64,000 bases of DNA from Sorangium aterium (GTDB lineage Bacteria > Myxococcota_A > Polyangia > Polyangiales > Polyangiaceae). Numbering within the stretch: the first letter of the stretch is position 1; the number at the start of each line of letters is the position of its first letter. The translations under genes and the position numbers were made by a program. The notes under the pieces were generated by a model. The model had not been told where the DNA came from, made no database searches, and saw only the letters and a list, made by a program, of their open reading frames with translations. Where the stretch lies: NCBI RefSeq assembly GCF_028368935.1, contig NZ_JAQNDK010000003.1, positions 1,302,001-1,366,000 on the forward strand, given 5' to 3'. Shown here piece after piece: positions 38,484 through 47,717 of the stretch.

Positions 38484-38818
38484 CTCGACCTGGGCGGGGC
38501 CTCGAAAACGAGGGGACCGCCAGGTCCGGCCCAGGTCAGCCGTCTGGCGACGAGCGCTCGGACAGATCTCGACCTGGGCGGGGCCTCGAAAACGAGGGGA
38601 CCGCCAGGTCTGGGCCCTGCTCAGCGTCTGGCGACGAGCGTTTTGCCAGGCCTCGATCTGGACCACGCCTCGAAAACGAGGAGACCGCCAGGTCTGGGCC
38701 CATTCAGGATCTGACCACCAGCGCTCGATCAGGTCGGGACCCAGTCAGGGTCTGGCGACGAGCGTTCGGCCAGGTCTCGACCTGGCCCGAGCCCGGAACG
38801 TGAGCGCTTGTTGTTAGA
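38484..38818. repeat. 84-bp tandem repeat array upstream of a STAND receptor gene
   Basis: The phrase CTCGACCTGG (or CTCGATCTGG) recurs at 38484, 38568 and 38652, exactly 84 bp apart; a shortened fourth copy ends near 38790. Within each unit are CTCG-aaaa-CGAG and GACC-gcca-GGTC, two small inverted repeats. The unit is a multiple of three, so all frames stay open, but no start or codon pattern suggests coding. The array fills the 459-bp gap between the dynamin-like gene (minus) and the first STAND gene (plus). Confidence 0.85.
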
Positions 38819-38826
38819 GTGGGCCC
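38815..38826 (+). promoter_or_regulatory. Leaderless promoter element of the first STAND gene
   Basis: TAGAGT (38815-38820), six bases, then the GTG start at 38827. The sequence TGTTAGA-TGG-CC-GTG is matched at the second STAND gene (47703-47720). TANNNT placed 6 nt before the start codon predicts transcription starting at the start codon itself. No ribosome-binding site is visible. Confidence 0.5.
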
Positions 38827-41800
38827 GTGCCGGCCGACATCGTTACAGGGCGCGTCGACGCGCTGATCGTCACCGCGCTGCAGGACGAGCTGGAGGCGGT
38901 GCTCGCCCTCGGCGAGGGCGGTCGAGACGGCTGGCGGGAGGCGCGGGATCCGGGCGGGTTCCCGTACTTCGTCCGCGACCTCCCGAACGACCGCGGCGAG
39001 CCGCTCCGCGTCGCCGCGGCGTGGTCGGGGCGGATGGGCGAGAGCGCTGCGGCGGCGAGGGCGCAGGGGCTCATCGAGGAGCTCGATCCGGGGTGCCTCG
39101 CGATGTGCGGCATCTGCGCCGGCAAGCGCGGCGAGGTGTCGCTCGGCGACGTCATCGTCGCCGACCGGGTCTACAGCTGCGACGAGGGCAAGCGCGTCGC
39201 CCACGGCGGTGGCGAGGGCGCGTTCTTCCACGACATCGAGACGTACAACCTCGAGCGCACATGGACCATGGATGCCGCGCTCTTCGCGCGCGAGTTCGAG
39301 CGGCAGGCGGCGTTCGCGGCCGAGCGCCCGCCGTCGAAGCCCTCGCAGGCGTGGTGGCTCCGGCACGCGCTCTACGAGAGCCAGGTGGAGGGGGGACCGC
39401 CGCCCGTCTCGCGGCCGGAGCGCGCAGCGCGGTGCCCGGGCTGGACCGAGCGCATCGGCGAGCTGGAGGCGGCGGGCGTGCTCCGCATCGGCGACGGCGG
39501 CCTCGAGCTCACGGAGGCGGGCGTGGCGCAGGTCCGCCGGGATCGCCTGCTCCACCCGGACGGCCCGCCGCCGGCCCGGCCGTTCCGCGTGCACATCGGC
39601 CCGATCGCCACGGGCAAGGCCGTGCAGGAGGACGCGGGGCTGTTCGAGCGCCTGAAGCCGATCGGGCGGAAGGTGCTCGGCGTCGAGATGGAGGCGGCGA
39701 CGATCGGCCACGTCGCGGAGCGCCTCGGGAGGCGGTCGATCATCGCGAAGGCGGTCTCGGATCACGCCGACCACGAAAAGGACGACAGCTTCCGCGCGTT
39801 CGCGTGCCGCGCCTCGGCGGAGTTCCTCGTCGCCTTTCTGAGGCGCTTTCTCGCGCCTGCGCGCGCCGAGCACGCCGGCCGAGGCCCGAGGCTGCGCCGC
39901 TTCCCGGCGCGGGCGCGGGGCGGCCACGCGGATCCGCACGGCGACGACATCCTCCTGCCGGGGGAAGGGCGCAGCGACGATTTCCTCTCGCGGGTCGAGC
40001 GGGTGTGCAGGCTGCGCGAGCCCGAGGGCGTCAAGATCGAGTGGTTCGACGCGCCCCTCCCCTTCGGCGTCTACCTTCGCGTCTCGGTCAACGAGGGCGG
40101 CATCGTCCGGATCGCGCCGCTCGCGGCGCTCGAGAGCGGCATCTCGACCGAGGCGGTCTCCGCGTTCATCGAGAGCATCGACGCCTCGTACCGGCGCGAA
40201 GATCCGGGCCTCGTGTCCACGCTGGTCTACGGCGGCGAGCCCGCGCCGGAGGAGCTCGTGCGTTACGCGAGCGCGCGGCGCGTGCGCCTCGTGCGGTTCC
40301 TCGAGTACCAGGGGCTCATCGACTTCCGCGGCTACCTTGCGTGGCAGAACGCGAGCCTCGAGCGAGACCCCACGTATCCGCCGGATCTCTACGTCGACCA
40401 GCGCGTCGCGCTCACGACGGGCCAGGAGGAGGTGGCGCGCGAGCGCGCGCTCGACGCCGTCGCGGAGCTGCTCGACTCGGAGCACAGCCGGTTCGTGCTG
40501 GTGCTCGGCGACTTCGGCACGGGCAAGACGTTCCTCCTGCACGAGCTCGCGCGGCGAATGGGCAGGGCGGGCGGCCCGCTGACGCCGGTGCTCATCGAGA
40601 TGCGCGCGCTGGAGAAGGCGCGCGACCTGAACGCGCTCATCGCGCAGCACCTGGCGCTCGCGGGGCTCGGCAAGATCGATCTGCCCGCGTTCCGGCACAT
40701 GCTGGCCGAGGGGCGGATCGCCCTCCTGTTCGACGGCTTCGACGAGCTCGCCTTCCGCGTGACGTACGACCGCGCGGTCGAGCACTTCGACACGCTGATC
40801 CAGGCGGCGCAGGGCAAGGCGGCGAAGGTGGTGGTCACGAGCCGGAGCCAGCACTTCATCTCGGAGCAGCAGGTGCGGTCCGCGCTGGCGGAGAAGGCCG
40901 CGCTCTTGCCCGGCTACCGGCTCGCGCGGCTCTTGCCGTTCACCGAGGCGCAGATCCGCAGGTTCCTCCTCAACCGGCTCGGCGGCGAGGAGGCGGCCGA
41001 CGCGCGCATGCGGTTGCTCGCGGACGTGAAGGATCTGCTCGGCCTGTCGGCGAACCCGAGGATGCTGGGGTTCATCGCCGAGATCGAGGAGGCGCAGCTG
41101 CGGCAGGCGAAGTCGGGCGACGGCGAGATCACCTCGGCGGGGCTCTACAGGCTGCTCCTGGATCGGTGGCTCGTCTGGGAGTACGAGCGCGCGCACCCGA
41201 AGGGCGCGCAGCCGGGGCTGTCGGTGGCGCAGCGGTGGCGGGCGGTGACGGAGCTCGCGACGCGGCTGTGGCAACGGACGGAGCAGAGCGTGAACGTGCG
41301 CGAGCTGCCGGCGGAGCTCATCGCGGCGCTGCAGGCCCTCGGACGGCACGAGCTCGATGTCGGGGTGACGGCGCACCAGATCGGATCGGGGACGCTGCTC
41401 GTGTGGGACGACCAGGAGAACTTCCGGTTCATCCACCAGTCGGTGCTCGAGTGGCTCGTGGCGCGAGAGGCGGCCGAGGAGGTGCAGCGCGCCGGGCAGG
41501 CGGCGGCGCTCGAGCAGCGCGAGCTGAGCGACCTCATGGCCGATTTCTTCGGGGCGCTCGCGGGCCGGAAGGCGGCGGAGTCATGGGTCCGCGCGGCGCT
41601 CGGCGGGGCGTGGGGGACGGTGGCGGCGGCGAACGCGCTGCGGATCGACGGGCGGATGGGGCTCGGGGTGAGCGAGCGGATGAACCTCGCGGGGGCGGAC
41701 CTGCGGGGGCAGGACCTCTCGGGGAAGGATCTCAGCGGGTGCGACCTGCGGGGGGCAGATCTACGGGAAGCCAAGCTCGTAAGGGCGAACCTAAGCGGTG

Positions 41801-44478
41801 CGCTGATGGCGAGGGCGCTGCTCGACGGCGCGGACCTCACCGGCGCGAACCTCACCGGGGCGGATCTGACGGGGGCGACGGCGATCCGGGGGCGCCTTGT
41901 GGGCGCGGATCTGACGGGGGCGACGCTCGCCTCGACGAGGCTACGCGGGGCGAAGCTCGTGGGGGCGCGGGGGGCGCGGTTCGACGGGTGCGACACGTTC
42001 GGCGCGGCGATGCCGGAGGCGGCGAGGTTCGAGCCCGCCTGGGTGCAAGGGAGCCGGTGCAACGCCGTGGCGATCAGCCCCGATGGGACCCTGCTCGCAT
42101 CGGGTCACTCCCACGGGATCGTGGTGTGGGACATGGCGACCGGGAGCGCGCTGCGCAGGCTGGACGGCCATACCGACAGGGTCACGAGCGTCGCCTTCAG
42201 CCCTGACGGGGATACGCTCGCGTCCAGCTCGGCCGATTGCACCGTCCGGCTGTGGGACGTGTCGACTGGCAACGTGCTCTGCGTGCTCAAGGGGCACTCC
42301 CGACACGTGAACAGCGTGGCGTTCAGCCCTGATGGCGAGACGCTGGCTTCCGGCTCTTCCGACCGCACCGTCCGGCTCTGGCAGGTGGCCACCTTCCAGC
42401 AGATCGCCGTGCTCCTCGGCCATCTGGATGGAGTGATGGCCGTCAAGTTCAGCCCTGACGGCGAGACGCTGGCCTCCGGAGCTCACGACACCATCATCCG
42501 GCTCTGGAAGGTCGCGACGGGCGAGACGCTCCGCATCTTGAGCGGCCACCGGGCTGGCGTGCTCAGCGTCGCGTTCAGCCCCGACGGCGAGAGGCTGGCC
42601 TCCGGCTCCCTGGACTACGACATCGGCCTCTGGCGCGTATCGACGGCCGAGGTGCTGCACATGCTGAAGGGCCACGCGCGACATGTGAGGAGCGTCGCGT
42701 TCAGCCCCGACGGCGCGACGCTCGCCTCTGGCTCGAGCGACGGGACCGTGCAGCTGTGGAATCGATCAGGCGTCGCGTTACACGCGCTCGAGGGCCACTT
42801 GGGTGGCGTGACGAGCGTCGCGTTCAGCCCTGACGGCGCGACGCTCGCCTCGGGCTCGAAGGACAGCGCGGTGCGGCTGTGGCACGTGTCGACCGGGGGC
42901 GCCTTGCGCGTGCTGAAAGGACAGCCGAACGTGTCCATGGCGATGGCGTTGAGCAGTGATGGCGCGACGCTCGCGCTCGCCTCCGAGGACTTTGGCGCTC
43001 ATCTCTGGCGGATGTCGACGTGGACCGCGCTGCCGCCGCTCATGGATAGCGGCATCTCCTCCGCGAAGCTGGCCTTCAGCCCTGACGGGACGACGCTGGC
43101 GTTCGCACAGCGCGACCACACGGTCTGGCTCCGGAGGCTCGGCGCAGGCCGCACGGCGCGCGTGTTGAGCGGGCATTATCATGACATCACGGAGTTCGCC
43201 TTCCGCCATGACGGTGCCGTGATCGCGTCAGGCTCGCTCGACAGGACAGTGCGACTCTGGCACACCGAGACGGGGGAGCCGCTTCGCGTGCTGGAAGGCC
43301 ACGACGATGCAATCAGCAGCGTGGCGTTCAGCCCTGATGGATCGACGCTGGCCTCAGGATCGGTCGATCGAACCATCCGGCTGTGGAAGGTGGACGGCGA
43401 AGGAGCGGTGCGCGTGCTGGAAGGTCATGGCCACGTCGTGCAGAGCGTGGCGTTCAGCCCTGATGGATCGACGCTGGCCTCGGCATCGGACGACACGACC
43501 GTGCGGCTCTGGCCCCTCGCCGAGGGCGGTGAACCACGCGTGCTGCGCGGCCACGCCGGCCCGGTGATAAGCCTGGCTTTCGGCCCCGACGGTGCCTGGC
43601 TCGCATCGGGGTCCGACGACGGCAGCGTTCTCCTCTGGCGCGTGTCCGCCGGCGAAGTGGTGCGCGTCCTCCAGGGGCACACCGGCGAGATCGTGAACAT
43701 GGCCTTCATGCCGGATGGCGAGACGCTGCTCTCCAGCTCCACCGACGGCACCGTCCGCTTCTGGGACGTGCTGACCGGCGCTTGCCGCGCCGTGCTCCTC
43801 AAGCTCCCCGAGGGCTGGGTCGCCTTCCGCCCCGACGGCCGCTACAAGCTCGGCGGCAACGTCGCGGGAGGCTTCTGGCACGCCGCGAACCTCTGCCGCT
43901 TCGAGCCGGGCGAGCTCGACGCGCTGGTGCCTGGCCTGCGCATCCCGGACGACGAGCCGCTGCTCCCCGTGTCGCCTGCGCTCCACGCCTCGACGGCCAG
44001 GGAGAGCGTCTCGACGACCAACCGAGTCCGCCTCTTCTTCAGCTATTCCCACGAGGACGAGGGGCTCCGCAACGACCTGGAGAAGCACCTCGCCCTCCTC
44101 GAGCGCGACGGCCTGGTCCGGGGCTGGCACGACCGCCGTATCGCGGCCGGCGATGACTGGGCTGGCCAGATCGACAGGCACCTCGAAGACGCGGACGTGA
44201 TCCTGCTCCTCGTGAGCGCCGATTTCCTCGCCTCCGATTACTGCTTTGACAGGGAGATGAAGCGCGCCCTCGAGCGGCACGACGCCGGTCAGGCCCGCGT
44301 CATTCCGGTCCTCCTCCGGCAGACCGACTGGCACGGCGCCCCCTTCGCCCGGCTCCAGGCGCTCCCGGCCGATGGCAAGCCGGTCACGTCCTGGCAGAAC
44401 CAGGACGAAGCCTGGACCGAGGTGGCCAAGGGCATCCGGCGCGCGGTCGAGGCGCTCCGCGTCGCCAAGACGCGCTGA
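38827..44478 (+). CDS. PNP-NACHT-pentapeptide-WD40-TIR STAND receptor
   Basis: This is a 1883-residue protein from a GTG start. Residues 5-350 are a PNP/UDP-phosphorylase (nucleosidase) domain: [29 protein letters not shown] with Glu287/Glu289, and SDHAD with Asp312, the usual catalytic acid. An insert of about 95 residues (148-245) carries a small helix-turn-helix-like segment. Residues about 380-530 are an unassigned domain ([13 protein letters not shown] ... [14 protein letters not shown]). The NACHT NTPase has Walker A GDFGTGKT 561-568 and Walker [10 protein letters not shown] 633-641. Pentapeptide repeats (957-1062, [10 protein letters not shown]) and 14 WD40 repeats (about 1078-1658) follow, then a TIR domain (1733-1880) with Glu1810 in YCFDREM. 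Probably an intracellular sensor that aborts infection by degrading nucleotides; function inferred. Confidence 0.88.
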   Translation: MPADIVTGRVDALIVTALQDELEAVLALGEGGRDGWREARDPGGFPYFVRDLPNDRGEPLRVAAAWSGRMGESAAAARAQGLIEELDPGCLAMCGICAGKRGEVSLGDVIVADRVYSCDEGKRVAHGGGEGAFFHDIETYNLERTWTMDAALFAREFERQAAFAAERPPSKPSQAWWLRHALYESQVEGGPPPVSRPERAARCPGWTERIGELEAAGVLRIGDGGLELTEAGVAQVRRDRLLHPDGPPPARPFRVHIGPIATGKAVQEDAGLFERLKPIGRKVLGVEMEAATIGHVAERLGRRSIIAKAVSDHADHEKDDSFRAFACRASAEFLVAFLRRFLAPARAEHAGRGPRLRRFPARARGGHADPHGDDILLPGEGRSDDFLSRVERVCRLREPEGVKIEWFDAPLPFGVYLRVSVNEGGIVRIAPLAALESGISTEAVSAFIESIDASYRREDPGLVSTLVYGGEPAPEELVRYASARRVRLVRFLEYQGLIDFRGYLAWQNASLERDPTYPPDLYVDQRVALTTGQEEVARERALDAVAELLDSEHSRFVLVLGDFGTGKTFLLHELARRMGRAGGPLTPVLIEMRALEKARDLNALIAQHLALAGLGKIDLPAFRHMLAEGRIALLFDGFDELAFRVTYDRAVEHFDTLIQAAQGKAAKVVVTSRSQHFISEQQVRSALAEKAALLPGYRLARLLPFTEAQIRRFLLNRLGGEEAADARMRLLADVKDLLGLSANPRMLGFIAEIEEAQLRQAKSGDGEITSAGLYRLLLDRWLVWEYERAHPKGAQPGLSVAQRWRAVTELATRLWQRTEQSVNVRELPAELIAALQALGRHELDVGVTAHQIGSGTLLVWDDQENFRFIHQSVLEWLVAREAAEEVQRAGQAAALEQRELSDLMADFFGALAGRKAAESWVRAALGGAWGTVAAANALRIDGRMGLGVSERMNLAGADLRGQDLSGKDLSGCDLRGADLREAKLVRANLSGALMARALLDGADLTGANLTGADLTGATAIRGRLVGADLTGATLASTRLRGAKLVGARGARFDGCDTFGAAMPEAARFEPAWVQGSRCNAVAISPDGTLLASGHSHGIVVWDMATGSALRRLDGHTDRVTSVAFSPDGDTLASSSADCTVRLWDVSTGNVLCVLKGHSRHVNSVAFSPDGETLASGSSDRTVRLWQVATFQQIAVLLGHLDGVMAVKFSPDGETLASGAHDTIIRLWKVATGETLRILSGHRAGVLSVAFSPDGERLASGSLDYDIGLWRVSTAEVLHMLKGHARHVRSVAFSPDGATLASGSSDGTVQLWNRSGVALHALEGHLGGVTSVAFSPDGATLASGSKDSAVRLWHVSTGGALRVLKGQPNVSMAMALSSDGATLALASEDFGAHLWRMSTWTALPPLMDSGISSAKLAFSPDGTTLAFAQRDHTVWLRRLGAGRTARVLSGHYHDITEFAFRHDGAVIASGSLDRTVRLWHTETGEPLRVLEGHDDAISSVAFSPDGSTLASGSVDRTIRLWKVDGEGAVRVLEGHGHVVQSVAFSPDGSTLASASDDTTVRLWPLAEGGEPRVLRGHAGPVISLAFGPDGAWLASGSDDGSVLLWRVSAGEVVRVLQGHTGEIVNMAFMPDGETLLSSSTDGTVRFWDVLTGACRAVLLKLPEGWVAFRPDGRYKLGGNVAGGFWHAANLCRFEPGELDALVPGLRIPDDEPLLPVSPALHASTARESVSTTNRVRLFFSYSHEDEGLRNDLEKHLALLERDGLVRGWHDRRIAAGDDWAGQIDRHLEDADVILLLVSADFLASDYCFDREMKRALERHDAGQARVIPVLLRQTDWHGAPFARLQALPADGKPVTSWQNQDEAWTEVAKGIRRAVEALRVAKTR

Positions 44479-44494
44479 GGGCTCGATTGATCTC

Positions 44495-45121
44495 CTACGC
44501 CGTCCCGCCGATCGCCTCGATCACGATCCCGCCGAATCGGGCCTCGTCGGCGCGGCACCGCACGCCCCGGATGACGCATGCGTGGCTGTCCCGAGGCTCG
44601 CCGGTATCCGCGTAGCGCGCCTCGAAGCCGCCGCCGAATGACGTGTTGAAGAACTCGAGAGGCCGCCCGGCCTCGTCCGTGGCCTCATGCTTGCAAAGCC
44701 CGCACACAGCGCGCGGGTGGCGTGGCCACAGGTCCAAGGGATCGCCGCAGATCGGGCAGCGGTGCGTCCCGTCCGGCATCCCGCTCCCGTCGGCGGTCAC
44801 GAGGCGCGCGCCGCGCTCGCCCGCGGCGGACCGGTACGGGCCGCTCAGCCCAGCGATGCTGGCGCGGTCCTCGCTCGCGACCGCGAACAGGCCGGCGCCG
44901 GCGAGGGTGAGCGCTTCGAGCGCCGCCACGAGGCCGGGCCGCTCGCCGATGTCCTCCCCGCGATCCTCGTGCCAGGCGGCGATCTCGACGCCTTCCCGGC
45001 TGGCCCAGGCCTCGATCGCCTGGCGCTGCTCTGGAGCCGAGGCGCACGCGGCGTCCGTGGAGATGCGGACGTAGGCCACGGCGCGCGCGGGACTGCCGCG
45101 CTTGAACCGGCACGCTGTCAT
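44495..45121 (-). CDS. Serine-recombinase-like domain fused to a zinc ribbon and unknown C-terminal domain
   Basis: This is a 208-residue protein. Residues 14-120 look like a resolvase/invertase catalytic domain: AVAYVRISTDAACASAPEQRQAIEAWASREG has the YxRxS serine and Q-rich helix, and SEDRASI takes the place of the DRLxRS arginine motif. The large DNA-binding recombinase region that normally follows is absent. Instead come CPICG ... CGLCK (about 127-152), a zinc ribbon, and a short domain rich in conserved-looking Gly/Phe (FFNTSFGGGFEARYADTG, CRADEARFGGIVIEAIGG). Without a DNA-binding domain it is unlikely to be a normal integrase. It converges on the first STAND gene with a 16-bp gap. Confidence 0.65.
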   Translation of the reverse strand: MTACRFKRGSPARAVAYVRISTDAACASAPEQRQAIEAWASREGVEIAAWHEDRGEDIGERPGLVAALEALTLAGAGLFAVASEDRASIAGLSGPYRSAAGERGARLVTADGSGMPDGTHRCPICGDPLDLWPRHPRAVCGLCKHEATDEAGRPLEFFNTSFGGGFEARYADTGEPRDSHACVIRGVRCRADEARFGGIVIEAIGGTA

Positions 45122-45126
45122 CGGGG

Positions 45127-45339
45127 ATGAGAGAATCCGAGGCGGCGCCGGTTGTCCAGCACTGTGGTCACGGGTGGCTCGTCAGCGCGCGGCGGAGATC
45201 GCCGGGCTACCGACAGCTCGGGGGCGGAGCGTTCGCGCTGCTCATCGTCGAGATCGACGCGGCGGCGGAGGCGGAGGACGACGATCTGCTACCGTCGTTC
45301 GGGCACAGCGAGGCCCGGACCGTCGAGGCCCGAAGGTGA
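45127..45339 (+). CDS. Small open frame, possibly a gene remnant
   Basis: This is a 70-residue frame starting ATGAGAGAATCC. The part ALLIVEIDAAAEAEDDDLLPSFGHSEARTVEARR has natural-looking amino acid use. No family recognised and no ribosome-binding site. It may be a leftover of a longer gene between the recombinase-like gene and the AraC gene. Confidence 0.2.
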   Translation: MRESEAAPVVQHCGHGWLVSARRRSPGYRQLGGGAFALLIVEIDAAAEAEDDDLLPSFGHSEARTVEARR

Positions 45340-45370
45340 TTCTCGCAGCAGTCCGGGTAGCCTCCGACCA

Positions 45371-46165
45371 ATGCTCCTCCCGCCGAGAACGACAGGCCTC
45401 GCCGCGCCCGCGGGCGTCCTGCGCCCGTGGCCCTCCGTGCTGGCGACGTGGGGCCCTGGAGAGCGGAGCACGCTGCACGCCCACCATTGCTGGCACCTCG
45501 TGCTGGCGCTCGACGGGGAACTCCAGATCCAGACGGCCGACAGGGGCGCGTTCCAGCGTGGAAGCGCCGTCCTCACGGCCCCGGACACCGCGCACGCGAT
45601 CGACGCGTCGGGCGCCCGTGTGCTCATCGTGTTCATCGAGCCGGAGAGCGACGTCGGAGATGAACTCGCCCAGGCGCTCGGGGCGTCGCCCATCGAGGTC
45701 ATGGGCAGCGAGAGGGCGGATCGGCTGCGGTCGCGCGTCGCCGAGCGTGGAGAGGCCGGGCTCTCGGTGGCGCTGCCCGGCGTGTTCGAGGCGCTGGGGA
45801 TCGCGGTCCCGCCGTCCTCGCCGAGGCCGAGGCACCCCGGGGTCCAGCGGGTGCTGCGCCACCTGCGGGCGAGCGCCGCAGACGCGGACACGTCGCTCGA
45901 AGCGCTGGCCGGCATCGCGCGGCTCTCGCCGGGGCGGTTCATGCACGCCTTCACGGAGAGCGTCGGTGTGCCGCTGCGCCCGTACCTCCTGTGGCTCAAG
46001 CTGGAGCGCGCCGGGGCGGCGATCGCCGGCGGCGCGGCGCTCTCGGAGGCCGCCAGCGCGGCCGGCTTCGCGGACGCGGCGCACATGACCCGGACCTTCC
46101 GCCGGATGTTCGGGGTGAACCCCTCCGATCTGAGACGCCGTAGCCAGCTCGTTCAAGACGGGTGA
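45371..46165 (+). CDS. AraC-family transcriptional regulator
   Basis: This is a 264-residue regulator. Residues about 20-110 form a cupin-like ligand domain (HHCWHLVLALDGELQIQTADRGAFQRGSAVLTAPDTAHAID). The C-terminal ~100 residues are the two AraC helix-turn-helices: SLEALAGIARLSPGRFMHAFTESVGVPLRPYLLWLKLERA and LSEAASAAGFADAAHMTRTFRRMFGVNPSDLRR. The DoxX gene begins 24 bp downstream and is the likely target or operon partner. TAGCCT ending 7 bp before the ATG may be a -10 box of a leaderless message. Confidence 0.88.
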   Translation: MLLPPRTTGLAAPAGVLRPWPSVLATWGPGERSTLHAHHCWHLVLALDGELQIQTADRGAFQRGSAVLTAPDTAHAIDASGARVLIVFIEPESDVGDELAQALGASPIEVMGSERADRLRSRVAERGEAGLSVALPGVFEALGIAVPPSSPRPRHPGVQRVLRHLRASAADADTSLEALAGIARLSPGRFMHAFTESVGVPLRPYLLWLKLERAGAAIAGGAALSEAASAAGFADAAHMTRTFRRMFGVNPSDLRRRSQLVQDG

Positions 46166-46189
46166 GGGGCGGGTCGCCACCTTGAGGGC

Positions 46190-46720
46190 ATGGCACCTCT
46201 CCTCGTCCTCTCGATCTCGTTCGCGCTGTTCGTTGTCCTCGGGCGCCTCGGCGTCAGGCACCTCGCGAGCTGGGTGACCTGCTTGCGGTACGCCCTCGCG
46301 GCGATGTTCCTGCTGACCGGATCGGCCCACTTCGGGAGCCGGCGCGCCGAGCTCGTGGCGATGGTGCCGCCGGCGCTGCCCTACCCGGAGCTCCTCGTGG
46401 CTGCGACGGGTGTCCTGGAGATCGCGGGCGCGGCGGCGCTCCTGGTTCCGCGGCTCGCGCCGTGGGCGGCCGCGGGGCTGACGGTGCTGCTCGTGGCGAT
46501 GTTCCCTGCGAATGTGTATGCAGCGCGCGCGGGGCTCAGCCTGGGCGGTAGCCCGGTGACGCCGCTCGTGCCGCGGACGCTGATGCAGATCGTGTTCGTC
46601 GCCGCGGCGGTCGGCGCTCGTGGCGGGGAGCGGACGAAGCGTGAACGAGCGCGGGGTGCGCTGCGCGGCGCGCCAAGCGCTGCCGATCGATGCGACCGCG
46701 CCAGCCGGGTGACGGGTTAG
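46190..46720 (+). CDS. DoxX-family membrane protein
   Basis: This is a 176-residue integral membrane protein with four hydrophobic segments (LLVLSISFALFVVLG, YALAAMFLLTGSAHFG, LLVAATGVLEIAGAAALLV, LMQIVFVAAAVGA). The motif LTGSAHF followed by a helix with GVLEIAGAAALL is typical of DoxX/DoxD-like proteins linked to quinone or thiosulfate redox chemistry and often paired with AraC regulators. The Arg-rich C-terminal tail is cytoplasmic. The 24-bp gap from the regulator suggests one transcript. Confidence 0.8.
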   Translation: MAPLLVLSISFALFVVLGRLGVRHLASWVTCLRYALAAMFLLTGSAHFGSRRAELVAMVPPALPYPELLVAATGVLEIAGAAALLVPRLAPWAAAGLTVLLVAMFPANVYAARAGLSLGGSPVTPLVPRTLMQIVFVAAAVGARGGERTKRERARGALRGAPSAADRCDRASRVTG

Positions 46721-46721
46721 C

Positions 46722-47126
46722 TCAGGTCGTTTCCCAGTCCTCCAGACGGAGCTTTGTGACCCGTGAAAACTCGGAGACATTGTGGGTGACCAACGTGAGA
46801 TCGTTTGCGAGCGCGATCGCGGCGATGAGCAGGTCGTTGGCTCCGATGGCCTGTCTGCGTCCCTCGAGATCAGCTCGAATCACGGCGTACGTCTCTGCGG
46901 CTACGTCGTCGAACGACAGCGATTTGTAGCGAGCAAAGAAGGTCCGCTGAACGGCGAGGTTCCGTTCGCGTCGCGCGCTCCGCTCCGACCCGTAGAACAT
47001 CTCCGCCTTGACGACGCTGCACACGCAGATGTCTTCATCGGGTGTCTCGGTCAGACGATCGATAAGCGCCTGTGACCGCTGGTTGAGGAACCGAATGCAG
47101 GTGTTGCTGTCGAGGAGTTACTTCAT
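46722..47126 (-). pseudogene. vapC: VapC-type PIN toxin with a stop at codon 3
   Basis: From the ATG at 47126, which overlaps the vapB stop in an ATGA, the frame reads Met-Lys-stop and then LLDSNTCIRFLNQRSQ, the exact start of a PIN toxin (usual form MxYLLDTN). The TAA at 47120-47118 most likely replaced a Tyr codon by one base change. The rest is intact, with Glu in KAEMFYG, Asp in GANDLLIAAIA and VTHNVSEF. A start further in (GTG 47024) would lose the first catalytic Asp. So the nuclease is probably not made, unless the stop is a sequencing error or is read through. Confidence 0.8.
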
Positions 47127-47371
47127 TCGATCGGCAGCCGGGTCTCGAGGAGCGGCTGTGCGGGACGCGCGATGGGATCATCCGACAAAGCGCCGGCCAA
47201 CGCATCGAGCTCGGCCCGCTTCTTCTCCAGCGCCTCCGGCGGGGTTTGGGCGCCATCGATCTCCTGCCAGACGAGCACGACCTCGACTCGACGGTGAGGG
47301 ACGCCGACCTCCAGGTCAACATGCACTGTGCCTTGCTCGTCGCTCTCGTACAGCTTGCGAACCGTGTTCAT
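47123..47371 (-). CDS. vapB: VapB-like antitoxin
   Basis: This is an 82-residue protein beginning MNTVRKLYESDEQGTVHVDL, with a Glu/Lys-rich C-terminal half ending LLETRLPIE. Position directly before, and overlapping by 4 bp, the PIN toxin reading frame identifies it as the antitoxin. Its own sequence is not a strongly typical VapB: I see a possible strand-rich dimer part, then a helical toxin-binding tail. The frame is intact although the toxin appears disabled. Confidence 0.65.
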   Translation of the reverse strand: MNTVRKLYESDEQGTVHVDLEVGVPHRRVEVVLVWQEIDGAQTPPEALEKKRAELDALAGALSDDPIARPAQPLLETRLPIE

Positions 47372-47705
47372 CCAGGGTGCGCCTCCGGAACGAGCGGATG
47401 GGGCGATCTTTCTAGCACGCCGACCCGAAGGTGACGCAGCAGGCTCCGCGCGACGGCTACCGTTGCTTCTTCGCGCGCTGGGTTTGCGGTTCGGGTAGGT
47501 TCGTCTGCCCGACCGCTCTCGGCAGCGGGATGGATCGACGCGACGCGGCATCGGTCGATCGAGGCGAAACCGGAGCCGGAGCAACCCCGCAGCGGGCCCG
47601 AGGTGGCGCGGAACGATCTACGGCGCACTCGGGCCAGCGCTGCACCGGATTGAGAGGGGTCGCGGCGGCGTTCTGCCGACTGGCGGCAGCGAGGAGGTCG
47701 TCTGT
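47372..47705. other. Intergenic region between vapB and the second STAND gene
   Basis: About 330 bp without a supported gene. It must hold the divergent promoters. A short hairpin, CTGCCG-actgg-CGGCAG, lies near 47676-47692, just upstream of the STAND promoter element. Confidence 0.4.
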
Positions 47706-47717
47706 TAGACTGGCGCC
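47706..47717 (+). promoter_or_regulatory. Leaderless promoter element of the second STAND gene
   Basis: TAGACT (47706-47711), six bases, then GTG at 47718. Spacing is identical to the element at 38815 and the flanking bases match (TGTTAGA.TGG..CCGTG). The two receptors therefore probably share a promoter type. Confidence 0.5.

Noticed and set aside
38484-38818. 84-bp repeats considered as a CRISPR array
   Set aside because: There are no unique spacers: the whole unit repeats with only scattered differences, and no cas genes are near.
44495-45121. Integrase of a genomic island
   Set aside because: The protein lacks the recombinase and DNA-binding regions, and no attachment-site-like direct repeat was seen next to it.
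45242-46780. Minus-strand frame opposite the AraC and DoxX genes
   Set aside because: His/Arg/Glu-rich shadow; the plus strand has recognisable helix-turn-helix and membrane segments.
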